Below, one piece after another: positions 27,563 to 33,391 of a stretch of 33,391 bases of DNA; position 1 is the first letter of the stretch, and every line of letters begins with the position of its first letter. The stretch is from Betaproteobacteria bacterium (GTDB taxonomy: Bacteria; Pseudomonadota; Gammaproteobacteria; Burkholderiales; SG8-41), in NCBI GenBank assembly GCA_021730905.1, contig JAKFYK010000015.1, positions 1 through 33,391 of the forward strand, written 5' to 3'. The translations under genes and the position numbers were made by a program. The notes under the pieces were generated by a model. It was not told the DNA's origin, made no database searches, and worked only from the letters and a program-made list of their open reading frames with translations.

Positions 27563-28342
27563 ATGAACAGCATTCAACACAAGTCCGCCGGACAACTCCG
27601 CGTTGCCACTTTCAATATCCACAAAGGATTGTCGATATTCAACAGGCGCGTGGTGATTCATGCGCTGCGCGACCAGTTGCGCGCGCTCGATGCCGATCTT
27701 GTGTTTTTGCAGGAGGTTGCAGGCCGGCATGATGGTCACGCGCGGCGCCACGGCAACTGGCCGCGAGAGCCGCAACATGAGTTTCTCGCCGATCTGGTGT
27801 GGCAGGATCATGCTTACGGCCGTAACGCAGTGGATGATGGCGGCGACCACGGCAATGCAATACTGTCGCGCTTCCCGATATTACGCTGGGAAAATCAGGA
27901 TGTTTCATCTCACCGTTTTGAAAACCGCGGGCTGCTGCATGCCGAGATTGATATTCCCGGTTGGTCTCAGCCTTTGCATTGCGTCTGCGTACATCTTGCA
28001 TTGACCGCGCGCGGGCGCGGTCGCCAACTGGAACGTCTGCGCCAGCGGGTCGAGCGCATGGTACCCGCTCATGCGCCGTTGATCGTGGCGGGCGATTTTA
28101 ACGACTGGTACTGGCGGCACCGCGCGACGCACGAATTCGCGCATCCGCTTAACATGCATGAGGCGTTCGAGTCGGATGGCGGCAGGCCGGCGCGCAGTTA
28201 CCCGTCCCTATTGCCTTTGCTGCGTCTTGACCGCATCTATGTTCGCGGTTTCCGCGTATGCGATGCGAACGTGCAGCGTGGCCGGGGCTGGCGTCACAGT
28301 TCCGATCACCGAGCGTTGACCTGCGATCTAATATTAATATAA
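27563..28342 (+). CDS. Endonuclease/exonuclease/phosphatase (EEP) family protein
   Basis: This 259-residue protein has the DNase I-like metal-dependent phosphoesterase fold. It shows RVATFNIHKGLS (N18), LVFLQEVAG (metal ligand E51), CVHLALTARGRGRQLERL (H144), LIVAGDFNDWYWR (D178, N180), RLDRIYVRG (D223) and the terminal SSDHRAL (D248, H249), so all catalytic positions are intact. No signal peptide is visible. The natural substrate is unknown; related betaproteobacterial genes sit next to cardiolipin synthase clsB, which is not present here. The ATG at 27563 is forced, because no other start precedes the conserved core, yet it follows a terminator by 2 bp and has no SD. Confidence 0.87.
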   Translation: MNSIQHKSAGQLRVATFNIHKGLSIFNRRVVIHALRDQLRALDADLVFLQEVAGRHDGHARRHGNWPREPQHEFLADLVWQDHAYGRNAVDDGGDHGNAILSRFPILRWENQDVSSHRFENRGLLHAEIDIPGWSQPLHCVCVHLALTARGRGRQLERLRQRVERMVPAHAPLIVAGDFNDWYWRHRATHEFAHPLNMHEAFESDGGRPARSYPSLLPLLRLDRIYVRGFRVCDANVQRGRGWRHSSDHRALTCDLILI

Positions 28343-28343
28343 C
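28316..28343 (+). promoter_or_regulatory. Sigma70-like promoter for the ABC exporter
   Basis: TTGACC (28316-28321) and TATAAC (28338-28343) are 16 bp apart, each one base from consensus. The promoter overlaps the last codons of the EEP gene and would start transcription near 28350, about 50 nt before the ABC gene. No experiment supports it, but the match and position are good. Confidence 0.6.
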
Positions 28344-28350
28344 TATATGT

Positions 28351-28364
28351 TTTAATTGATTAAA
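28351..28364. promoter_or_regulatory. Operator-like palindrome downstream of the ABC promoter
   Basis: TTTAAT-TG-ATTAAA is a perfect 6+6 inverted repeat located at or just after the predicted transcription start. That is a typical place for a repressor site. It does not match a Fur or LexA box. It lies in AT-rich sequence where such palindromes can arise by chance. Confidence 0.35.
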
Positions 28365-28398
28365 TATTGAACGTGATGTTCCGAGACAAAACCAGACG

Positions 28399-30234
28399 GT
28401 GGTGCGCTTGAGCGCCCAAATTCATGCCAACGGCGCAGATCTGGCTGCGACCAGCAGCGCCAGTCCAGTGACGCGCAACGAATGGCGTGTCGTGCCCACA
28501 TTGCTGCCGTTCTTGTGGGAATACAAGGGGCGCGTTGCCATTGCCTTGAGTTTCCTGGTCGCCGCCAAGCTTGCCAACGTCGGCGTGCCGCTGCTGATGA
28601 AAGGTATCGTCGATGATCTGACACCGACGCAGCAGATACTCGCGGTGCCGTTTGCGCTGCTGGTAGCCTACGGATTCCTGCGCTTTGCCAACACGCTGTT
28701 CGCCGAATTGCGCGATATGGTGTTTGTGCGCGTGGCGCAGCGCGCGGTGCGCCGCGTCGCGCTGAACGTATTTCGTCATCTGCATAGTCTGTCGCTGCGG
28801 TTTCACCTGAATCGACAGACCGGCGGAATGACGCGTGATATCGAGCGCGGCACGCGCGGTATTTCCACGCTGCTCACCTACATGCTGTTCTCGATCATTC
28901 CGGTGGTACTGGAGTTTCTGCTGGTGGCGGCCGTGTTGTTCGCGCGCTTCGACTGGCGCTTTGTCGCGGTGACGTTTGCCGCAGTGATTGCCTACATCAT
29001 CTTCACGATTTCCATTACTGAATGGCGCACGGCAATCCGGCGTCGCGCCAACGAGCTCGACTCAAGAGCCAACACACGCGCCATCGATAGCCTGCTCAAT
29101 TATGAAACCGTCAAGTATTTCAACAATGAGGAATTCGAGGCGAAGCGCTACGATGCCAATCTCGTCAGCTATGAAGCTGCCGCGGTAAAAACCGAGTCAT
29201 CACTCGGCATTCTCAACATTGGTCAAAGCGCTATTATCGCCATTGCCGCGACGACACTGATGGTGCTCGCGGCGCAGGGTGTAGCTGCGAAGCATCTGAC
29301 GCTGGGTGATCTGGTGCTGGTCAATGCACTGCTGATCCAGCTTTATATTCCACTGAATTTTCTCGGCATGGCGTACCGCGAAATCAAGCAGTCGCTGATT
29401 GACATGGATCGCATGTTCCGGCTGCTTGAAGAGAACCGCGAAATTCAGGACAAGCCCGGCGCCCGGCCGCTCCCCGGCGGGTCTGCGACGGTGCGCTTCG
29501 ACAACGTGAATTTCAGTTACGAACCCGAGCGGCAAATTTTGTTCGGGGTGAGTTTCGATATTCCAGCAGGACATAAGGTGGCGGTGGTCGGCCACAGCGG
29601 TTCCGGCAAATCAACGCTGGCGCGGCTGTTATACCGGTTTTATGACGTGGATGGTGGTGCGATTCGTGTGAATGGCGCCGACATTCGCGACCTGCAGCAG
29701 GGCAGTCTGCGTGCGGCGATCGGCATTGTGCCACAGGACACGGTGTTATTTAACGATACGATTTATTACAACATTCACTACGGGCGTACCGATGCGGCAT
29801 ATGACGAAGTACTGGAAGCAGCGCGCGCGGCACATATACACGATTTCATCGTCAGCCTGCCGGACGGATACGAGTCGCCGGTTGGCGAGCGTGGGCTCAA
29901 ACTTTCCGGCGGTGAAAAACAGCGCGTGGCGATCGCGCGTGCGATTCTGAAAAATCCGCGTATTCTGATATTTGACGAGGCGACCTCGGCGCTGGATTCC
30001 AAATCGGAAAAGGCGATTCAGGAGGAACTCGAACGCATCGCGCGCGGACACACCACGCTGGTGATCGCGCATCGCCTCTCCACGGTGATGGATGCCGACC
30101 AGATTCTGGTGATGGATCACGGGCGCATTATCGAGCGCGGCACGCATCGCGAACTGCTGGATCGCGCCGGCACGTATGCGCAGATGTGGGCGCTGCAGCA
30201 GGAAGAAGACGAAAAGAAAGCGAAGGGCACGTAA
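28399..30234 (+). CDS. ABC exporter, ATM1/HMT1-type half-transporter
   Basis: This 611-residue fused membrane-ATPase protein is a half-transporter that would work as a homodimer in the inner membrane. The transmembrane domain spans about residues 35-330 with six helices and the ATM1-type segments HLHSLSLRFHLNRQTGGMTR and DSLLNYETVKYFNNEEFE. The ATPase domain has Walker A GHSGSGKST (about 398), signature LSGGEKQR (about 502), Walker B ILIFDEATSALD (about 522) and the H-loop IAHRLST. In this family, mitochondrial and bacterial ATM1 export glutathione-linked sulfur or metal compounds; the substrate here is inferred. The start may be GTG 28399, GTG 28402 or TTG 28408. The stop is 3 bp from the end of the convergent kinase gene. 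Confidence 0.92.
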   Translation: MVRLSAQIHANGADLAATSSASPVTRNEWRVVPTLLPFLWEYKGRVAIALSFLVAAKLANVGVPLLMKGIVDDLTPTQQILAVPFALLVAYGFLRFANTLFAELRDMVFVRVAQRAVRRVALNVFRHLHSLSLRFHLNRQTGGMTRDIERGTRGISTLLTYMLFSIIPVVLEFLLVAAVLFARFDWRFVAVTFAAVIAYIIFTISITEWRTAIRRRANELDSRANTRAIDSLLNYETVKYFNNEEFEAKRYDANLVSYEAAAVKTESSLGILNIGQSAIIAIAATTLMVLAAQGVAAKHLTLGDLVLVNALLIQLYIPLNFLGMAYREIKQSLIDMDRMFRLLEENREIQDKPGARPLPGGSATVRFDNVNFSYEPERQILFGVSFDIPAGHKVAVVGHSGSGKSTLARLLYRFYDVDGGAIRVNGADIRDLQQGSLRAAIGIVPQDTVLFNDTIYYNIHYGRTDAAYDEVLEAARAAHIHDFIVSLPDGYESPVGERGLKLSGGEKQRVAIARAILKNPRILIFDEATSALDSKSEKAIQEELERIARGHTTLVIAHRLSTVMDADQILVMDHGRIIERGTHRELLDRAGTYAQMWALQQEEDEKKAKGT

Positions 30235-30237
30235 GTT

Positions 30238-31620
30238 TCAGGCTGCCGCTGGCAGCAACACCTGCGCCAGCGTACCGCGTCCTGCCGTACCCGCAAGCAG
30301 CCGGATGCGTCCACCGTGGCGCAGAACGATTTCGCGCACGATGGCCAGACCCAGCCCGCAACCTTCCACGCCCGTGCCCAGCACGCGGTGGAAGCGCTCC
30401 AGCACGGCGTCACGTTCGTTCTCAGGTATGCCGGGGCCGTTGTCTTCGACATCCACTTCGATGTCATCGCGTATGCGGGTTAGCTTTACCGTGACGTGGC
30501 CGCCATTCTGCGTATAGCGTATCGCGTTGTCGATCAGATTGCCGAGCATCTCGCGCAGCAGAAAGTCGTCGCCGCTGACATGCTCGGAGGTATCGGGGCC
30601 GTCAAACCCGAGGTCGATGCCGCGCGCAAGGGCGCGTGGCACCCATTCCGTGGTGGTGGCTCTTGCCAGCGCAACCACGTCGAGCTTCTCCATCGCCTGT
30701 GTGCGTTCCGCAGACGGCTCTGCACGGGCGAGGGACAGCAGTTGATTGACCAGATGGGTGGTGCGCTCTGCTGCGGTTTGCAATTGGTTCAGGGTGGCGC
30801 GTACCTGTTCCGGCGCGGATTGCCGCAGTGCAAGCTCGGTCTGTGTGCGCAAGCCCGCGATGGGTGTGCGCAATTGATGTGCGGCGTCTGCGATAAAGCG
30901 CTGCTGTGACGACAGTACGGCGCTCAGCCGGTGCAGCAGGGCGTTCATCGATTCAATGAGCGGGCGCACTTCCGAAGGCACGCGGGCTATGGGCAGCGGC
31001 GACAGGTCGCGGTGCGAGCGTTGTTCAATCTCATGCCGCAAAGCCGCCAGCGGCGCGAGCGCGCGCGTGACCGAAAACCAGATGACGATAAACGCGCAGA
31101 ACGCCACCAATGCCTGCGGCAGCGCGAAGCCGATGGACAGTTCGCGTATCAGTTCCGTGCGCGCACGCTGATTTTCAACGACATGAACAGTAACTTGTCC
31201 GCGCACGTCTTCGGTCTCCACGGGTAGCTGGATGGCCGCAATCCGTACCGCCTGACCGCGATAGGTTTCATTGTAATAATTGGCCTGCCCGTTCTCCGAG
31301 GGCGGCGCAGGTTTGATGTCCGGTTCGCCGGTGATGAATTCACGATCCGGGCCGGTCACCATGTAGTAGAGCTGGCCGGTTTCGCGCGTGCGCAGCATTT
31401 GTATGGCGACCTCCGGCAGATCTACATAGATGCGTCCGCGCAATACGCGCACCTGCCGTCCGATGTCGAGCGCTGATTCCAGCAGCGCGCGATCGTAGGC
31501 TACATTGACGTAACGCTTGGCGATATCGTAGTCCATATAGACGCTGATCGCCCACAGGATGCCCATAGGAATGGACACCCATGCCAGCACCTGGCGGCGT
31601 AGCGTGCTGTGCCCGCTCAT
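30238..31620 (-). CDS. Sensor histidine kinase, TctE-like
   Basis: This 460-residue inner-membrane kinase has TM helix 1 (about 13-29), a periplasmic 2CSK_N-type sensor region (about 30-160, with RALLESALDIGRQVRVL and LYYMVTGPDREFITGEPD), TM helix 2 (about 164-184) and a HAMP-like linker. Then come the HisKA phosphoacceptor H248 in ADAAHQLRTP and an HATPase_c domain with NLIDNA (N-box, 361-366), EDNGPGIP and GCGLGLAI. The sensor resembles TctE, which responds to tricarboxylates, but no tctCBA transport genes are in the window, so the ligand is open. It overlaps the regulator gene by 4 bp and is co-translated with it. Confidence 0.92.
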   Translation of the reverse strand: MSGHSTLRRQVLAWVSIPMGILWAISVYMDYDIAKRYVNVAYDRALLESALDIGRQVRVLRGRIYVDLPEVAIQMLRTRETGQLYYMVTGPDREFITGEPDIKPAPPSENGQANYYNETYRGQAVRIAAIQLPVETEDVRGQVTVHVVENQRARTELIRELSIGFALPQALVAFCAFIVIWFSVTRALAPLAALRHEIEQRSHRDLSPLPIARVPSEVRPLIESMNALLHRLSAVLSSQQRFIADAAHQLRTPIAGLRTQTELALRQSAPEQVRATLNQLQTAAERTTHLVNQLLSLARAEPSAERTQAMEKLDVVALARATTTEWVPRALARGIDLGFDGPDTSEHVSGDDFLLREMLGNLIDNAIRYTQNGGHVTVKLTRIRDDIEVDVEDNGPGIPENERDAVLERFHRVLGTGVEGCGLGLAIVREIVLRHGGRIRLLAGTAGRGTLAQVLLPAAA

Positions 31621-32288
31621 GCGTGTTCTTTTTCCAGCAGGTAGCCAAGACCGCGTATGGTACGTATCGTCACTCCAGCAGGCTCGATCTTCTTGCGCAA
31701 GCGATGTACGCAGACTTCGATGGCGTTGGCGCCCACATCGTCGTCCCAGCTATAGAGTTTCTCCGCCAACTGGTCTTTGCTGACCACTCTGCCGCTGCGC
31801 ATCATCAGTACTTCAAGCACGCCCAATTCGCGCGCCGAGAGATCGAGTGGTTGTTCTTCCACTGTGACACGGCGGCCTACGGTGTCCAGTTTCAGTTTTC
31901 CGTGCGCTATCGTTGAACTGCCGCCGGCCTGACCGCGCCGTATAAGGGCGCGCACGCGCGCTTCCAGTTCGGGGAGTTCGAACGGTTTGGTCATGTAGTC
32001 ATCGGCGCCAAGGTCGAGTCCGCGAACGCGATCCGTCAGTGCGTCGCGCGCGGTCAGTACCAGCACCGGTATCGTCGACGAGCGCCGCCGCAGCCGCTTT
32101 AATACTTCGAACCCGTCCAGCCTGGGCAGGCCCAGATCAAGAATTGCAAGGTCATACGACTGCGACGACAACGCATGATCCGCGTCGAGTCCGTCGTGCA
32201 CGCAGTCAACCGCGTACTCGCTCAGCCGCAATGAGCGGGTGAGCCCATCGGCCAGTACGGGATCGTCTTCCGCAATCAGGATACGCAT
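31617..32288 (-). CDS. OmpR-family response regulator, TctD-like
   Basis: This 223-residue DNA-binding response regulator has a receiver domain (1-115) with acidic pocket D8 and D9, phosphorylation site D51 (LAILDLGLPRLDG), T79 and K101 (YMTKPFELPELEARVRAL). The C-terminal winged helix (about 125-220) shows LDLSARELGVLEVLMMRSGRVVSK, given here as LDLSARELGVLEVL, and ANAIEVCVHRLRKKIE, then IRTIRGLGYLLE. It is the partner of the kinase that overlaps its stop. A direct repeat with an 11-bp period lies about 50 bp upstream and may be its own binding site. QseB and PmrA belong to the same subfamily. Confidence 0.93.
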   Translation of the reverse strand: MRILIAEDDPVLADGLTRSLRLSEYAVDCVHDGLDADHALSSQSYDLAILDLGLPRLDGFEVLKRLRRRSSTIPVLVLTARDALTDRVRGLDLGADDYMTKPFELPELEARVRALIRRGQAGGSSTIAHGKLKLDTVGRRVTVEEQPLDLSARELGVLEVLMMRSGRVVSKDQLAEKLYSWDDDVGANAIEVCVHRLRKKIEPAGVTIRTIRGLGYLLEKEHA

Positions 32289-32338
32289 TGTTCAAGGATA
32301 ACACCATGTGAAATCGATGCCGCAGCGAGTAGAAGCCC

Positions 32339-32355
32339 GTAAGGTTGAGGTAAGG
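32339..32355 (-). promoter_or_regulatory. Direct repeat GTAAGG-N5-GTAAGG upstream of the response regulator
   Basis: On the plus strand GTAAGG (32339-32344) and GTAAGG (32350-32355) are identical and 11 bp apart; on the coding (minus) strand it reads CCTTAC-N5-CCTTAC. OmpR-family regulators bind tandem hexamers with one-turn spacing, and the PmrA box is CTTAAG-N5-CTTAAG, so this is a candidate autoregulatory site 51-67 bp before the regulator ATG. Binding is inferred. Confidence 0.5.
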
Positions 32356-32490
32356 ATGCGCTGATAATTTGCAATAGTCGCAAACGGCAGCTTCGGGATA
32401 TGTGGTTGCTGCAAGCGTAAGTTTTTCCTCCTCGGAGGCCGGTAGTTGCAGTCGCCTGTGCTGAGCGGGTGGTTGTATGGCCTCTTTAAG

Positions 32491-32522
32491 CTCCGCCGGG
32501 ATTCCTGAGCGGAGTTTTTTTT
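32491..32522 (+). terminator. Orphan intrinsic terminator
   Basis: CTCCGC (32491-32496) and GCGGAG (32509-32514) form a 6-bp stem, with AA/TT pairs possible outside one mismatch. The loop is 12 nt, and eight T residues (32515-32522) follow. On this strand no annotated gene ends before it, so it would end an unannotated transcript or be accidental. Confidence 0.6.
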
Positions 32523-32651
32523 GGCACAGCCGGGAACACGCGGCTCTGTCGCTGACGCGGTAGTCCGGTTGCACGCTAACGCGTTTATATCGTTTGGCGG
32601 CAGATTCGAATGCGTCTTGCCATACAGGACGCTGGCCAAACACGAAAATAC

Positions 32652-32680
32652 TTGAAAAAAGCCTCGTAACCCTGTATTTT
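32652..32680 (+). promoter_or_regulatory. Probable promoter of the pbpG-type gene
   Basis: TTGAAA (32652-32657) and TATTTT (32675-32680) are 17 bp apart, and transcription would begin near 32687, about 22 nt before the GTG start. The -10 hexamer lies inside the inverted repeat CCTGTA-TTTT-TACAGG (32671-32686), so binding of a protein there would block the promoter. Evidence is sequence match and position. Confidence 0.5.
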
Positions 32681-32686
32681 TACAGG
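32671..32686. repeat. Perfect inverted repeat CCTGTA-TTTT-TACAGG
   Basis: The two 6-base arms (32671-32676 and 32681-32686) are perfect reverse complements with a 4-base centre. They overlap the -10 of the proposed pbpG promoter. It resembles a LexA box but the half-sites are too close (CTG-N8-CAG instead of CTG-N10-CAG), so the binding protein is unknown. Confidence 0.6.
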
Positions 32687-32708
32687 AAAATATATATTGG
32701 AGGTTAAG

Positions 32709-33391
32709 GTGAGGTATTGCCTTGCACTACTGTTGTGCGCTTTTGTGGCCTACAGCCATGCTGCGCCAGGCCACACTGGCGGTCGTTCCGCCGTTGCGGC
32801 GGTGGCGTCCAAGTCAGCGGCGAAGCCGGCAGCCAAACCCGCTGCAAAGCCGGCACCGCGCACAGCCGTGCGTTACGGCAAAAACATGCGCGCGGTCAAG
32901 CGTGCCGCGCCGCCCGCGCCAGAGCCTTTCAATCCGGACGTGCTGGACGTGCAATCGAGCGCCGCGCTGGTAGTCAATCTGCAAAGCGGTGACGTGATTT
33001 ACAACAAAAATGTGAATGCCGTATCGCCGATAGCCTCCATCACCAAGCTGATGACAGCGATGGTGGTACTCGACGCTCAATTGCCGCTGGATGAGCAGAT
33101 AGTACTGACCGACGAGGATCTCGATCACCTGAAGAATACCGGGTCTCGTTTGCAGCTGGGCACGGTGCTGACGCGCGATGAAATGCTGCGGCTTGCGTTG
33201 ATGTCGTCGGAGAATCGAGCAGCGTCGGCGCTGGCGCGTGCCTATCCCGGCGGCATGACTGCGTTTCTCCGCGAAATGAACCTCAAGGCCATTGCGCTTG
33301 ACATGATGCAGACGTCGTTTGTGGACAGCACGGGTTTGTCCAGTGGCAACGTGTCCACGGCGCAGGATCTGGCAAAGATGGTGACGGCGGC
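32709..33391 (+). CDS. pbpG: D-alanyl-D-alanine endopeptidase, PBP7/8 type (3' end outside window)
   Basis: This is the first 227 codons of a peptidase S11 family penicillin-binding protein. GTG at 32709 is supported by GGAGG 5 nt upstream and gives a signal peptide (MRYCLALLLCAFVAYSHA, then APG). It is followed by an Ala/Lys/Pro-rich linker (about residues 25-70). The catalytic domain shows the serine motif SITK (in IASITKLMTAM) and the second motif SEN (LMSSENRAASALAR), plus FVDSTGLSSGN. The KTG motif would lie beyond the window. Such enzymes cut peptidoglycan cross-links in the periplasm. The gene has its own promoter. A plain DacA-type carboxypeptidase is the alternative. Confidence 0.88.
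   Translation, partial: MRYCLALLLCAFVAYSHAAPGHTGGRSAVAAVASKSAAKPAAKPAAKPAPRTAVRYGKNMRAVKRAAPPAPEPFNPDVLDVQSSAALVVNLQSGDVIYNKNVNAVSPIASITKLMTAMVVLDAQLPLDEQIVLTDEDLDHLKNTGSRLQLGTVLTRDEMLRLALMSSENRAASALARAYPGGMTAFLREMNLKAIALDMMQTSFVDSTGLSSGNVSTAQDLAKMVTA

Larger units (their letters stand above)
32289..32708. other. 420-bp intergenic region, regulator/pbpG (divergent)
   Basis: No convincing gene lies here. A minus-strand open frame of 145 codons (32206-32643) overlaps the regulator gene and resembles no family, so I treat it as chance. The stretch does contain the GTAAGG direct repeat (32339-32355), a terminator-like hairpin with T8 (32491-32522) whose gene is unknown, a promoter with an inverted repeat (32652-32686) and the pbpG ribosome-binding site GGAGG (32699-32703). 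Confidence 0.6.

Noticed and set aside
32206..32643. Minus-strand open frame of 145 codons upstream of the response regulator
   Set aside because: It overlaps the regulator in another frame, shows no recognisable domain, covers promoter-like elements and has no ribosome-binding site.
32671..32686. LexA (SOS) box upstream of pbpG
   Set aside because: The arms fit (CTGTA/TACAG) but the spacing is CTG-N8-CAG, two bases short of the CTG-N10-CAG that LexA binds, and pbpG is not a usual SOS gene.

Overview
The window is an ordinary chromosomal segment of a Gram-negative proteobacterium, most likely a betaproteobacterium. The evidence is the uninterrupted tuf-S10-spc-alpha ribosomal cluster, followed by uvrA/MFS/ssb and then the fmdB-DUF502-aspS-(RNase/barstar)-nudB-nadA-endonuclease block, all with betaproteobacterial-type proteins. 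The genus cannot be fixed from the sequence alone. No tRNA, rRNA, CRISPR array, insertion sequence, prophage or attachment site was seen.

Region 1 (1-14461, + strand) is the translation/secretion supercluster. It holds the 3' end of tuf, then rpsJ-rplC-rplD-rplW-rplB-rpsS-rplV-rpsC-rplP-rpmC-rpsQ, a 211-bp gap with a good sigma70 promoter and a structured leader, rplN-rplX-rplE-rpsN-rpsH-rplF-rplR-rpsE-rpmD-rplO-secY-infA-rpmJ, and rpsM-rpsK-rpsD-rpoA-rplQ. A strong intrinsic terminator closes it. Most gaps are short and many genes overlap, as in a long co-transcribed unit. Several proteins carry Ala/Pro/Lys-rich tails (L3, S19, S3), and L5 has an unusual 41-residue basic N-terminal extension.

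Region 2 (14504-21672) holds a glycerate 2-kinase overlapping uvrA (both minus), a divergent MFS exporter and ssb (plus), and acetate kinase (minus), whose end overlaps the end of ssb. UvrA and SSB are DNA-repair/replication proteins; the two kinases are carbon-metabolism enzymes.

Region 3 (21883-28342, + strand) holds an FmdB-type zinc ribbon protein, a DUF502 membrane protein, aspartyl-tRNA synthetase, a secreted barnase-like guanyl RNase with its overlapping barstar inhibitor, NudB (folate synthesis), NadA (NAD synthesis) with a terminator, and an endonuclease/exonuclease/phosphatase-family protein.

Region 4 (28316-33391) holds an ATM1/HMT1-type ABC exporter with its own promoter, a convergent TctDE-like two-component pair (minus), a 420-bp intergenic region, and the first two thirds of a PbpG/DacA-type penicillin-binding peptidase that runs off the window. 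The intergenic region contains an OmpR-type direct repeat, an unassigned terminator and a promoter with an inverted repeat.

I found no strong case for an entirely new biological system. The most interesting points are the L5 extension, the barnase/barstar pair fused into a housekeeping operon, the intrinsic terminator that abuts a start codon, the 11-bp-period direct repeat before the response regulator, and the operator-like palindromes at the ABC and pbpG promoters.
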